A stretch of 16,658 bases of DNA, taken from assembly GCA_029933755.1 (NCBI GenBank), contig JAOZNO010000011.1, positions 1 through 16,658 of the forward strand, in the 5' to 3' direction. Position numbers and translations under genes: made by a program. The first letter of the stretch is position 1, and every line of letters begins with the position of its first letter. The notes under the pieces were generated by a model that was given only the letters and a program-made list of their open reading frames with translations, was not told the DNA's origin and did not search any database. Shown in pieces: positions 1 through 7,778 of the stretch. Source of the DNA: Bacteroidales bacterium. Its GTDB lineage: Bacteria > Bacteroidota > Bacteroidia > Bacteroidales > NBLH01.

Positions 1-1521
1 AAACGAATTTATCCAATCGAAACCTTGTTTTTGGTATGGCCTTAATTTAGCTTTTATTTTTGGTGAAAGTTTAAACTTTTGATGCGTAAGTTTATTCATT
101 TTTTTCACCAAATCTTCATCAATATCCTCAATCTCGTTACTTAGTAGCTGAAAATGATGCTTTTCAAGATTAAAGACTTCACCATCAGGTTTACTAAAAA
201 GAATAAAGTCCTGGTATTTTGAAAACCATTCTTCCGGAATTATTGCAATTTCACCATTAGGTAATACAAACTCTTTTTTATTATTAATAATATGGTTTCT
301 TAATTGTGTAAATGGAAAACTAAACCCTCCAAAATTTACAGTTGCTTTTACATCAAACCAATCATTAGAATCATCAACTTTAAAATCAATCCATGCCTTT
401 TCAATAAAATATTTTTTATTAAAAAACTTCTGTTGAATATCAAAACTGTTTTCCTTTAATACAGAACCAAATTGGTTCAACCACTGTATAAGCTCAGAAT
501 CATTTTCTGAACTTTCATCATCTTTTGGTAGTTTAAAATTGTTTTCACCAGTATTAAGCAGGCCAATTGATTGTAAAAAGTCTGTTTTTCCTTTTTCAAA
601 AGTAAAATCACGATCAATTAGTTCATATTTATAATTTTCATCATTAATTATTGCTTTTACGAATTTATTTTTTTGATAATGAGGACTAATCGTATTGCCA
701 TCATAATCAAACTTAAGAATCATATTAAACTGGTTTTTCCAGTCTTTTTCAACTATTAAAACAGCTACAGGAATTATTTTCCGATTAATAATCTCAAATC
801 CAATTGCATTAACTTTATATTTTTCAATAGATTTTTGTACAAAAGTCTCAAAATATTTTTTTTCAGCAGTTTTTGGAATAATAATATGTTCTTTTATCAG
901 GAAAGGACGGATTTTTTTCCCATCAATACCCTCGGGCTCAGGTTTAAAAAAGTAGAGTTTATTTTCCAGGAGTAAGCAACATGGAGAGTTTGTAATAATA
1001 TAACCCGGTTTATTATATAAACTCAGCTCTGTTTTACCATCATTTACAGTTAAAAAATACTTACTTACTTCCTTTTCTTTTGAGAAATTAAAAACAGTTT
1101 CAGAAAAACCCTGCTGTATATTAATTTTATCCTCATCATAAATATTTTTGCTATCTGTATTAAAATATAAAGAGGTATCTGAATCTTTTAAAACATCAAA
1201 AAGTTTTGCTAATCGTTTTTCAATATATTCACGTATTTGAACTTTGAGTGTTTCATCATTGAATTTTGTAATAAAATCACGTGTTGAAAGTTTTTTCTTT
1301 GAAAATAGTTTGGCAATTTCCGAATCGGTATAATTATCGGTTATTTTTATTAATTTTTGCTGTATTTCCGAATATTCCTTAATCTTTCCCCCAAGATTAT
1401 TTCCAGAAATACTCTCAATAACTGTAAAAAACTCCTTATTTTTTTTTTCAACCCAATATGCCCTGGCAATCCATCCAAAAATTCGATGCTCTTTAAGGCC
1501 AATAATAAATTCTCTGTTCAT
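1..1521 (-). CDS. SNF2-family DEAD/DEAH-type helicase, N-terminal part (cut by window edge)
   Basis: The reading frame opens at an ATG at 1521 and stays open for 507 codons to base 1, so only the N-terminal region is present. The last visible residues, LRPYQKQGFDWINSF, are the classic entry into an SNF2 ATPase core (the Q-motif-like 'LRPYQ..G..W' just before Walker A); Walker A and all later helicase motifs lie outside the window. The preceding ~490 residues match in character the long accessory region of Bacteroidota SNF2 proteins. They include a stretch around residues 400-455 (DFKVDDSNDWFDVKATVNFG, then FVLPNGEIAIIPEEWFSKY) that is typical just upstream of the core in these proteins. The family uses ATP to translocate on DNA and remodel protein-DNA complexes; the substrate here cannot be told. 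A consensus promoter lies 20-50 bp upstream, so it is probably transcribed independently of yaaA. Confidence 0.88.
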   Translation of the reverse strand, partial: MNREFIIGLKEHRIFGWIARAYWVEKKNKEFFTVIESISGNNLGGKIKEYSEIQQKLIKITDNYTDSEIAKLFSKKKLSTRDFITKFNDETLKVQIREYIEKRLAKLFDVLKDSDTSLYFNTDSKNIYDEDKINIQQGFSETVFNFSKEKEVSKYFLTVNDGKTELSLYNKPGYIITNSPCCLLLENKLYFFKPEPEGIDGKKIRPFLIKEHIIIPKTAEKKYFETFVQKSIEKYKVNAIGFEIINRKIIPVAVLIVEKDWKNQFNMILKFDYDGNTISPHYQKNKFVKAIINDENYKYELIDRDFTFEKGKTDFLQSIGLLNTGENNFKLPKDDESSENDSELIQWLNQFGSVLKENSFDIQQKFFNKKYFIEKAWIDFKVDDSNDWFDVKATVNFGGFSFPFTQLRNHIINNKKEFVLPNGEIAIIPEEWFSKYQDFILFSKPDGEVFNLEKHHFQLLSNEIEDIDEDLVKKMNKLTHQKFKLSPKIKAKLRPYQKQGFDWINSF

Positions 1522-1541
1522 AATTTACTTTTTGCAGTAGA

Positions 1542-1572
1542 CAAAATTAGGTTAATCGTGCAAACTTGCAAA
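1542..1572 (-). promoter_or_regulatory. Bacteroidota-type promoter for the SNF2 helicase gene
   Basis: On the minus strand a TTTG (-33 element, 1569-1572) is followed after 19 nt by TAATTTTG (1542-1549), which fits the Bacteroidota -7 consensus TAnnTTTG. The predicted transcript start is near 1535, giving a leader of roughly 14 nt before the ATG at 1521. The match is by eye only. Confidence 0.55.
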
Positions 1573-1621
1573 TGTAAAGATGTGAAAATTTAGAAATTTT
1601 ATGATTGTAGATAAATTTAAA

Positions 1622-2389
1622 CTATCGGGTAAAAACCCATTCTTTTTCTTTTGAAAGATCTGAATTGAAGTGGTAATTTGCTAAATCAAATGCTTTTATG
1701 TCTTCTGCATTTGTAATGTTATTTTGAAAAATAAAACGTGACATTAGTCCACGAGCCTTTTTAGCAAAGAAACTGATTATTTTATATTGCCCATTTTTAT
1801 TATCCTTAAAAACAGGCGTAATCACATCATAATTAAGATTTTTAACTTGAATTGACTTAAAATACTCATTCGAGGCTAAATTAATTAATACTTTCTCGCC
1901 TGAACTTTTTTCAATAGCTCTGTTAATTTCAGATGTAATCTTGTTTCCCCAAAACTCATAAAGATTTTTGCCACCAGGATTGGTAAGTTTCGTTCCCATC
2001 TCAAGACGATACTCCTGAATTATATCAAGAGGTGATAACACGCCGTATAAACCTGAAAGTATTCTTAAATGCTTATTTGCAAATTCAATTTCCTGGTTGT
2101 TTAAACTTTCTGCATCTATACCCTGATAAACATCACCTTTAAAGACGAATAAAGCCGGCTTTGCATTTTGATCATTAAATGGCAGGTGCCACTTTACAAA
2201 TCGCTCATAATTTAACTCAGCAAGTTTGGCACTTATGCTCATAAGTGAAGATAGTTCTTCCTGCTTATATTTTCTTAATTCTTTAACTAAAATTTGTGCT
2301 TCGTCAAGAAAAACAGGTTCTGACTTTTTTTTAAAATTACTATTTTGTGAAAAACTCAGAGATTTTGCAGGAGAAATAACAAGTAACAT
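1622..2389 (-). CDS. yaaA: Peroxide stress protein YaaA (UPF0246/DUF328)
   Basis: The 255-residue product has the length (E. coli YaaA is about 258) and the landmarks of YaaA. These are the N-terminal MLLVISPAKSL, GDVYQGIDA at ~85-93, LRILSGLYGVLSPLD at 108-122 followed by EYRLEMGT, LYEFWGNKI at 143-151, NLASNEYF at 170-177 and the C-terminal FFAKKARGLMSRFI at 207-220. In E. coli the protein belongs to the OxyR regulon and limits hydrogen-peroxide damage by lowering free intracellular iron; it is cytosolic. The biochemical activity is not settled, and HhH-like DNA binding has been proposed from structure. The gene stands alone between the XRE regulator and the SNF2 gene. The ATG at 2389 gives the canonical N-terminus. 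I found no complete TTTG/TAnnTTTG promoter upstream, only a TATTTTTG at 2472-2479. Confidence 0.95.
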   Translation of the reverse strand: MLLVISPAKSLSFSQNSNFKKKSEPVFLDEAQILVKELRKYKQEELSSLMSISAKLAELNYERFVKWHLPFNDQNAKPALFVFKGDVYQGIDAESLNNQEIEFANKHLRILSGLYGVLSPLDIIQEYRLEMGTKLTNPGGKNLYEFWGNKITSEINRAIEKSSGEKVLINLASNEYFKSIQVKNLNYDVITPVFKDNKNGQYKIISFFAKKARGLMSRFIFQNNITNAEDIKAFDLANYHFNSDLSKEKEWVFTR

Positions 2390-2479
2390 CCGTGTTCGTA
2401 TTTATATTTGTATCATTAGGGCACAAATTCCCCATATTTACTTTTTAAATTGTTACAGTCCACTATAATAACAAAAATA

Positions 2480-2506
2480 CTGCAGGCAAAAGCAAACTGC
2501 CTACAG
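2480..2506 (-). terminator. Second hairpin between XRE gene and yaaA (possible terminator)
   Basis: CTGCAGGCA (2480-2488) and TGCCTACAG (2498-2506) pair over 9 positions (one G-U) around a 9-nt loop. On the minus strand the stem is followed directly by TATTTTTGTTATTAT. It follows the stronger terminator at 2526-2573 and may back it up. The TATTTTTG could instead be a -7 box for yaaA, but no -33 box lies at the right distance. Confidence 0.4.
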
Positions 2507-2525
2507 TAACAATTAGTTGTATAAC

Positions 2526-2573
2526 AAAAAAAAGGAGCGTTCTTCCTAAACTTAATAGTTATAGGAACATTCC
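2526..2573 (-). terminator. Rho-independent terminator of the XRE regulator gene
   Basis: On the minus strand the inverted repeat contains TTCCTA-AACT / AGTT-A-TAGGAA (10 bp, one bulged base, 4-nt loop). It is extended outward by partly paired GGAATG/CGCTCC and followed immediately by eight T residues (2526-2533). It begins about 30 nt after the XRE stop codon. Confidence 0.75.
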
Positions 2574-2602
2574 ATTAACTGGGTATAATTAATTAAAATC
2601 CT

Positions 2603-2821
2603 TTATTGAACAGATTCTACAATTTCACCATCTTCTAGTTGAAAGATTTCTTGTACAGTGGTATCAAAATATTGTGAAATCTTAAGGGCAGTAATAACAG
2701 AAGGAGCAAATTTACCCGTTTCAATTGCATGAATCGTTTGCCGGGAAACACCAATTGCCTCTGCTAATTGACCTTGAGTCATATTTTGTTTCGCTCTTTC
2801 AACTCTTATTGTATTTTGCAT
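2603..2821 (-). CDS. Small XRE-family (Cro/C1-type) helix-turn-helix regulator
   Basis: The 72-residue product is almost entirely one HTH_3/XRE domain. The recognition motif runs through TQGQLAEAIGVSRQTIHAIE (about residues 15-34), followed by GKFAPSVITALKISQYFDTT and the typical ending VQEIFQLED. Proteins of this YozG-like size class bind DNA as dimers and usually repress their own or a neighbouring gene. In other genomes they often sit next to a small membrane-protein gene, but none is visible here: the gene has its own promoter (2908-2937) and a strong terminator (2526-2573). The target is unknown; autoregulation is an inference. The ATG at 2821 is the natural start because residues MQNTIRVERAKQNMTQ give the standard N-terminus of the family. 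Confidence 0.9.
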   Translation of the reverse strand: MQNTIRVERAKQNMTQGQLAEAIGVSRQTIHAIETGKFAPSVITALKISQYFDTTVQEIFQLEDGEIVESVQ

Positions 2822-2907
2822 TTTCTAATAATTTAAGATTAGGAATAAGCATTCTAGTTAGCTATTCTATCAGCAATAATTTTGCCGAAGTCTATTTTTT
2901 ATCAACA

Positions 2908-2937
2908 CAAAGATAAAAAAATATTTCAAATGACAAG
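2908..2937 (-). promoter_or_regulatory. Bacteroidota-type promoter for the XRE regulator
   Basis: On the minus strand CTTG (2934-2937) is followed by 18 nt after its TTG and then TATCTTTG (2908-2915), a full match to TAnnTTTG. The predicted leader is about 80 nt, long enough to hold an operator for autoregulation, although I see no obvious palindrome in it. Confidence 0.55.
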
Positions 2938-2987
2938 AATATATTACATTTTTTTTAGTATAATATATTTTTTGTACATTTTTAAAT

Positions 2988-3018
2988 AAAAAATGTCGAC
3001 AAACATCGACATTTTTTT
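2988..3018 (-). terminator. Rho-independent terminator after the SUMF1-domain gene
   Basis: A perfect inverted repeat, AAAAAATGTCGA / TCGACATTTTTT, surrounds a 6-nt loop (3000-3005). In RNA, the TGTCGA/TCGACA core flanked by A and U runs gives a standard terminator in either direction. It lies 25 nt after the stop codon at 3043, so its likely role is ending the minus-strand transcript of that gene. Confidence 0.8.
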
Positions 3019-3042
3019 CATTATTTATATTTTTACAATTCG

Positions 3043-3852
3043 TTAAGGTCTTTTCACTACCCTAATACCAACGTTTCCATAACTCTTATTTGGTCCCATT
3101 GTTTCTCTGGCAGTCAGCCTCATATAGTTAATTCTAAAACTCCATCCACCTCCCCGGTAAACTCTTCTCACACCTTTATCAGGTCCTGTTGGATTATCTT
3201 CAGGGCTTTTCTGATAGTATCCTTTAGCATATAAATCCCAACACCATTCCCTAACATTACCACTCATATCATGAGCTCCAATTTCATTTGCTTTTTTGGT
3301 ACCAACCGGTTGTGGCCTTCCTCCTGAGTTACCAGAATACCACACAACCTCATCGGGATTATTGCCACCACTGTACGCATACCCTTTTGACTTATTTCCT
3401 CCTTTAGCAGCATACTCCCATTCAGCTTCTGTTGGTAATCGATATCCATTTGCATCAAAATTACAAACAACAACAGTAGCCAAACTATCGCGACTAATTG
3501 TATAACATTTATCTAGCCCTTCCATTCTGCTAAGCCAATTACTATACATAACTGCTGATTCCCAGCTAACATTCATCACGGGATTTTTTCCACGACCTAA
3601 TTGAGCATCATCTGGTCGTTTCCAACCTGTTGATATACAAAAGCGATCAAACTGATCAAAGGTAACTTCGTATTTACCAATTGAAAAACTACTCAAGGTA
3701 ACCTTATGTTCAGGTGATTCATCCTGACTTACCGCATAATCGTTGCCCATAAAGAATGAACCACCTTCAACCTGAACCATCTCCATCATTTGTGCATTCG
3801 AAAATATTGAAAACAACAAAACTAGCGATATACTTAAAAAAACTTTCTTCAT
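3043..3852 (-). CDS. Secreted FGE/SUMF1-fold (formylglycine-generating-enzyme-like) protein without catalytic cysteines
   Basis: I take the ATG at 3852 as start because it begins a signal peptide (MKKVFLSISLVLLFSIFSNA, cleavage before Gln21); the frame extends nine codons upstream to 3879 without adding a plausible N-terminus. The 269-residue product shows the FGE-sulfatase fold motifs: VEGGSFFMGND (28-38), KYEVTFDQFDRFC (60-72), NPVMNVSWESAVMYSNWLS (90-108), YRLPTEAEWEYAAKGG (137-152), DMSGNVREWCWD (195-206), RVYRGGGWSF (230-239) and the terminal GIRVV. Genuine FGEs carry two copper-binding cysteines just after the GGSW motif; here that stretch is WSFRINYMRLTARE, with no cysteine. The EgtB iron site is also absent. 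It is therefore probably not a sulfatase activator but a binding or structural relative, as in the GldJ/GldK proteins. It would be exported through the inner membrane; no lipobox is visible. Confidence 0.85.
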   Translation of the reverse strand: MKKVFLSISLVLLFSIFSNAQMMEMVQVEGGSFFMGNDYAVSQDESPEHKVTLSSFSIGKYEVTFDQFDRFCISTGWKRPDDAQLGRGKNPVMNVSWESAVMYSNWLSRMEGLDKCYTISRDSLATVVVCNFDANGYRLPTEAEWEYAAKGGNKSKGYAYSGGNNPDEVVWYSGNSGGRPQPVGTKKANEIGAHDMSGNVREWCWDLYAKGYYQKSPEDNPTGPDKGVRRVYRGGGWSFRINYMRLTARETMGPNKSYGNVGIRVVKRP

Positions 3853-3879
3853 GTTCTTATTTTTAATTGCTTGTTCCAT

Positions 3880-4265
3880 TAAATTAGACTTTTACATATC
3901 TAAACTATTTGATGTTAAATCAACTAGCATGCTCCTCATCACTCAATTATCTTAAATTGAAAAAGATAAAATCTAATAACATCTAAGAAAAAATCGTGCC
4001 AAAAGTAAGTGTATCAAAGCTATCAATTTGTTTAAATAGGTAAAACTAATTTAAGTTACTGTTAGATTAATGATTTAGATAGAAAACGAAATCTATTTTA
4101 TATTATTATATGCTTGTTTTATTAAATAGATTTTTCAATAATACAAATCTATAAACTATTCTCATTTTTTAAAATATACTTTTACCAGTTTCCATCTTTT
4201 TTGTTTCAAATTCAATTATCTATGAACTAATTCACTTTATTTTACTTATGGCCACCTACTATTCG
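3880..4265. other. 386-bp AT-rich intergenic region
   Basis: No convincing ORF is seen on either strand. It holds a weak candidate promoter for the SUMF1-domain gene (4000-4026) and an AT-only hairpin, ATAGATTT (4126-4133) / AAATCTAT (4145-4152), with an 11-nt loop. A further copy of AAATCTAT lies at 4089-4096. The hairpin has no following T run and is a poor terminator for the methyltransferase gene that ends at 4266. Confidence 0.5.
4000..4026 (-). promoter_or_regulatory. Candidate promoter for the SUMF1-domain gene
   Basis: TACTTTTG (4000-4007, minus strand) fits the TAnnTTTG -7 element. A TTG at 4024-4026 lies 16 nt upstream, slightly closer than the usual 18-20. This would give a leader of about 140 nt to the chosen ATG at 3852. 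Confidence 0.3.
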
Positions 4266-5105
4266 TTATTTTTTCGCAAAAAAACTTTTTTTTTGTTTTG
4301 ATAGAATCTTATTCGCCTTAATATTTATAGTAAATGAAACGGAAGGTAATAATTTATCTTTTAACCAATAAACAGGATAATCTTTTGTTGTAAAAATTGC
4401 ACACATTGTATTTGAAACATGGAAAAGATTTTCCCTGTATTTTTTTGGAGTTCCTTCAATAATTGCACACATAAGCTCATACCTTATCTTTTCAGGAGAA
4501 TAACCGTAATCGTGCCAGATAATCGTACTTGTCTCATTCTTGATTAATTTGAAAGCAGTTTCAGTATCCTTTTTTACCGAATCGAAATGATGATCACCAT
4601 CAATAAAAACCACATCATTTTTTTGATAATAAGGCGAAAAATCAAAATTCATAGAATTTCCTTTGAGATGTGTGATTCCGTTTATTTTTTTTGAGAAAAA
4701 ATCTTGTTGTCCGATATATTTTTCAGAAAGTCCTAAACTTTGCAGTTCTGTTGTTGGTAAATTAAGCGTATAACATTCTTTTGCAAGTCCAGATACATTT
4801 GCAACACTTTCTCCACGCCATGTACCAATTTCAAAGTAATTTGCTTCAAAATATTTTTTTGTTATTTTTTTAATCAATGCCAAATCACTAATTAGCGATC
4901 CGCCATCCAATAACGAATAGTACTCAATCGTTTCATCAAAGTCAGTAGATAAATCAAGAATATCAATTACAGGTAGCCCATCTTCAAAACCAAGATTTTT
5001 TGCATGATGATCATAGGCCGAATTTTGTTCCAAAATGATATTCAATAATGCTGGATTTCTAAATAGAACTTTTGCTAATCTTTTTACTTTTGAAAATTTA
5101 GACAT
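4266..5105 (-). CDS. Class I SAM-dependent methyltransferase (Methyltransf_24-like)
   Basis: The start is set at the ATG at 5105 because AGAGGTGG (5110-5117) is a good Shine-Dalgarno a few bases upstream; the frame runs 17 codons further to 5156 with an unlikely sequence. The 279-residue product has a SAM-binding-like motif I, NYFEIGTWRGESVANVSGLA (89-108), and the post-motif DVVFIDGDHHFDSVKKDTE (164-182), then STIIWHDYG (193-201). The DGDH...HDY arrangement is typical of Methyltransf_24 enzymes that modify sugars or small molecules. The N-terminal ~50 residues are basic and unassigned. The gene lies 144 bp downstream of the flippase and just after a GT4 gene, which suggests methylation of a surface glycan, but the substrate cannot be read from the sequence. 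A -7-like TATATTTG at 5141-5148 has no -33 partner. Confidence 0.78.
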   Translation of the reverse strand: MSKFSKVKRLAKVLFRNPALLNIILEQNSAYDHHAKNLGFEDGLPVIDILDLSTDFDETIEYYSLLDGGSLISDLALIKKITKKYFEANYFEIGTWRGESVANVSGLAKECYTLNLPTTELQSLGLSEKYIGQQDFFSKKINGITHLKGNSMNFDFSPYYQKNDVVFIDGDHHFDSVKKDTETAFKLIKNETSTIIWHDYGYSPEKIRYELMCAIIEGTPKKYRENLFHVSNTMCAIFTTKDYPVYWLKDKLLPSVSFTINIKANKILSKQKKSFFAKK

Positions 5106-5109
5106 AAGG

Positions 5110-5117
5110 CCACCTCT
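5110..5117 (-). promoter_or_regulatory. Strong Shine-Dalgarno site deciding the methyltransferase start
   Basis: The minus strand reads AGAGGTGG, ending four bases before the ATG at 5105. Such a good anti-SD match is unusual among this window's genes and favours the internal start over the upstream one at 5156. Confidence 0.6.
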
Positions 5118-5168
5118 ATTAATTACTTTGTTGCAAGAAACAAATATAATGAACAATATGCAAGTTTA

Positions 5169-5191
5169 CCCTGTTATGCAATATTACAGGG
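5169..5191. other. Small hairpin between flippase and methyltransferase genes
   Basis: CCCTGT (5169-5174) and ACAGGG (5186-5191) form a 6-bp stem with an 11-nt loop, about 60 nt after the flippase stop. There is no T run in the direction of transcription, so it is not a standard terminator; a processing or attenuation role is only possible. Confidence 0.3.
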
Positions 5192-5249
5192 GCATAAATA
5201 TTTTTTAATAGCCGAGTTATTTAAAAATATTTTAACGAAGCCAGATTGT

Positions 5250-6533
5250 TTAGTAGATTTGTTCCCTCTGGGTTTTCAGAGTTTTCTTTTGAAGATATAA
5301 TACAAATATAATCAAAGTGATAAATCCTGAAACCCACATTGAAATTGCAGTAGCCCAAGCAGCCCCCCAAATACCATATTCCAGAATTAATATATAGTTT
5401 AGTATAATATTAAGAATTAATGATCCAATTGAGATATATGCATTAATTTGTGCCCAATCTGTTGCAGTTAGGATATTACCAAGAGGTATCCTTAATATGA
5501 AACCTGCCGATATTGAAATAGAGAAAATCCAGATTAAGTCACCTACACTTTCATAACCATCTCCAAAAAATACGCCCCAGAAACTTGAGGTTAAATAAAA
5601 AAAGAAAATTATAATAATGGAAAGAGGTAGAAATATTTTTATGTAATTCAAAAAGTATTGCGATAAATAAAGCCTGTTTTTCTCATTTTCTGCGAATTTA
5701 ATATAGTCTGTTGTTATAAAAATAGCAGGAACAAATCTCAGGCTAAAAGGTATTAATCCTGAGGCTTTATATGACGCAAGCTCACCACTATCTTTAATAA
5801 TATTTCCAAGCATAACAATATCAATTCCATATAAAAACTGAGATGATACCGCACCTGCACTTACAATTAAACCGTATTTCCAAAAGGATTTTAAATTAAT
5901 AGATGCATCTAAAGGTGTTTTGGTGAATTTGAGTAATTTATATTTTATAATTATAATTATTGAAATAATGAAAGGAGTTATTACCAGGGCAAACACATAG
6001 CCGTACGCCCCATAAAAATAAATCGAAAGTATTGTTATTAAGAGTAATGATGCGTAATATATAATATCCCAGATAGCATAAAGATGATTTTTATGTATAA
6101 GTCTGAAATAATTCTTAATAAATTCGAATAATGTTAATCCTATAATTTGAAAAACAAGTATTTTGAAATAAAATAATGATCCGGGGAGATTAGATGTGAG
6201 AAAAGGAATTGCCGCCCCAAGCAGAAAACTGAGCAATACAGATAATATAAGTCCTCTTTTTAATGCATAATTAAATAAAATATATTTCTGCTGTTCAGTT
6301 TTAAGTCTTGCACCAAACCTGATAAGCCCCTGGAATGCTCCCATCCCCATAAAAGGTACTACAAAACTGATTATTGAGTTTGCGTAGGTAATATCTCCAA
6401 AAGTATCTTTCAATATTAGCCTGATAGCTATATAAGAAATAGCGAAACTTATAAGTTTTGTTAATACAATAGATGTAAAGACATAAATGCCCTTACTTTT
6501 TAAGAAAGATGTTATGAATAGACTAAATTTCAA
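5250..6533 (-). CDS. Wzx-like polysaccharide/oligosaccharide flippase (MOP superfamily)
   Basis: The 427-residue product is almost wholly hydrophobic, with about 12 membrane segments spread from residue ~15 to ~420. Early basic/amphipathic residues precede the first segment (FTSIVLTKLISFAISYIAIR), and later charged loops (e.g. FAENEKNRLYLSQYF) separate segments, as in the polysaccharide biosynthesis (PST/Wzx) branch of the MOP superfamily. Such proteins move lipid-linked sugar repeat units across the inner membrane. The start codon is TTG, overlapping the TGA stop of the upstream glycosyltransferase by 4 nt (TTGA, 6530-6533). No ATG occurs until the third membrane region, so TTG is the credible start and translation is probably coupled. 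The neighbouring GT4 and methyltransferase support a surface-glycan role; the exact glycan is unknown. Confidence 0.85.
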   Translation of the reverse strand: MKFSLFITSFLKSKGIYVFTSIVLTKLISFAISYIAIRLILKDTFGDITYANSIISFVVPFMGMGAFQGLIRFGARLKTEQQKYILFNYALKRGLILSVLLSFLLGAAIPFLTSNLPGSLFYFKILVFQIIGLTLFEFIKNYFRLIHKNHLYAIWDIIYYASLLLITILSIYFYGAYGYVFALVITPFIISIIIIIKYKLLKFTKTPLDASINLKSFWKYGLIVSAGAVSSQFLYGIDIVMLGNIIKDSGELASYKASGLIPFSLRFVPAIFITTDYIKFAENEKNRLYLSQYFLNYIKIFLPLSIIIIFFFYLTSSFWGVFFGDGYESVGDLIWIFSISISAGFILRIPLGNILTATDWAQINAYISIGSLILNIILNYILILEYGIWGAAWATAISMWVSGFITLIIFVLYLQKKTLKTQREQIY

Positions 6534-7702
6534 ATTTGTTTCGGTGTTAAAACGTCCTTATAAATATTAATAAACTGTTGTCCTACTTCATCATAGCTAT
6601 ATTTTTCAATTGCATTTTTCCTAATATTTAGTGTGTCATATTTTATATAGTTATCAATCATATACGACATTTTATTACAAAGAGTTTTTTCATCCTTAGA
6701 AACTATTAATACACCATTTGAATCATCAACCATTTCATTAACACCTCCCACATCCGAACTTATCACCGGTAACCCAATACATAAGGCTTCACTTATTACA
6801 CAAGGAAGGTTCTCATAATTACTAAAAAGTATAAAAGCATCACTTTGCCGCATATAAGTAGCAATTTCATCAATTGGTCTTGCTCCTTCAATTTGAATAA
6901 TATCCTTAGGAATATCTAGCTGTTCCGCGTATTTAGTATGTGGCTGCGTGTCACCATCACCAACAATAAGGAAATAAAAGTCTGTCCTTTTACGACTCAA
7001 AGCTTTTATGGTTCGAAGTATTCCCGAAATATTTTTATGATTATCATTAAGTGTTGAAACGTGAATAAACCGGAATGGAGAATGAGCTGGTTCTTTTAAC
7101 GAAAATAAATCAGTATCTACAACATTAGGTACAACCTTATAATTTCCCTTAATTCCCAATTTTTGCATTGAATTTCTAAGATCATTTGAAACCGGCAAAA
7201 TGAATGATGCCTTTGAAACAATCTTTCTTGACAGTTTCAAATCTATTAAGGATAACTTTTCACTATTTACAGGTAAATATCCAGTCCAGTGTTCTGTAAT
7301 AACAAAGGGGATACTAAACTTTTTATGTAAATAATTTGCTATACTCCCTATAGGAAAAATTATATTGGTATGTATCAGGTTAATGGTTCCTATCTTTTTT
7401 CTTAAATCAAGGAATGCGTCTAAATAAAGTCTTCTTAAAACAAAGTATTTTTGTATTTGCCCAATTATTGGAATACTGTTTTTTATCTTAGGGTAATAAA
7501 TTTGTATAGTCTGCACGCCCCTATTTTCAGATACTATTATTTCAGTTGTAGTGATATCTTCCTCTGAACAAGCATGCAGTACATAAACATTTGCAAATTT
7601 AGCAACAGCAACAGCATGTCTGGCAACAAAATTCCCATTATATGGATTATTCCTACACGGATACCAGCTTGATAAGAATAAGATATTCAGTCTATCTTGC
7701 AT
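6530..7702 (-). CDS. GT4-family glycosyltransferase (GT-B fold)
   Basis: The 390-residue product has two Rossmann-like halves. The N-terminal acceptor domain (NILFLSSWYP at 6-15, HTNIIFPIG at 111-119, VITEHWTGY at 134-142) precedes a nucleotide-sugar-binding C-terminal Glycos_transf_1 domain from ~210 (FRFIHVSTLNDNHKN, FLIVGDGD at 244-251). The EX7E signature is present as E297 and E305 (ENLPCVISE), followed by GLPVISSDVGG. It transfers a sugar from a nucleotide donor, probably retaining, onto a lipid-linked glycan in the cytoplasm; donor and acceptor are not predictable. It is the first gene of the glycan cluster and overlaps the flippase by 4 nt. A TAnnTTTG-like TAGTTTTG sits only 4 nt before the ATG (7707-7714), without a well-placed -33 box, so the promoter is uncertain. 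Confidence 0.9.
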   Translation of the reverse strand: MQDRLNILFLSSWYPCRNNPYNGNFVARHAVAVAKFANVYVLHACSEEDITTTEIIVSENRGVQTIQIYYPKIKNSIPIIGQIQKYFVLRRLYLDAFLDLRKKIGTINLIHTNIIFPIGSIANYLHKKFSIPFVITEHWTGYLPVNSEKLSLIDLKLSRKIVSKASFILPVSNDLRNSMQKLGIKGNYKVVPNVVDTDLFSLKEPAHSPFRFIHVSTLNDNHKNISGILRTIKALSRKRTDFYFLIVGDGDTQPHTKYAEQLDIPKDIIQIEGARPIDEIATYMRQSDAFILFSNYENLPCVISEALCIGLPVISSDVGGVNEMVDDSNGVLIVSKDEKTLCNKMSYMIDNYIKYDTLNIRKNAIEKYSYDEVGQQFINIYKDVLTPKQI

Positions 7703-7778
7703 TTGACAAAACTAATACATTTCTTCATTTCTTATCCTGCAAGATTTATAAATATTGAGAATACTAATATTGAGTCTG

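Noticed and set aside
2472..2506. Promoter for yaaA at TATTTTTG
   Set aside because: The nearest TTTG is only 13 nt upstream and part of a hairpin; hairpin plus T-rich stretch is better explained as termination of the upstream gene.
4089..4152. Repeated AAATCTAT octamers as a regulatory or mobile repeat
   Set aside because: The copies are short and pure AT-rich sequence; chance recurrence is likely in this base composition.
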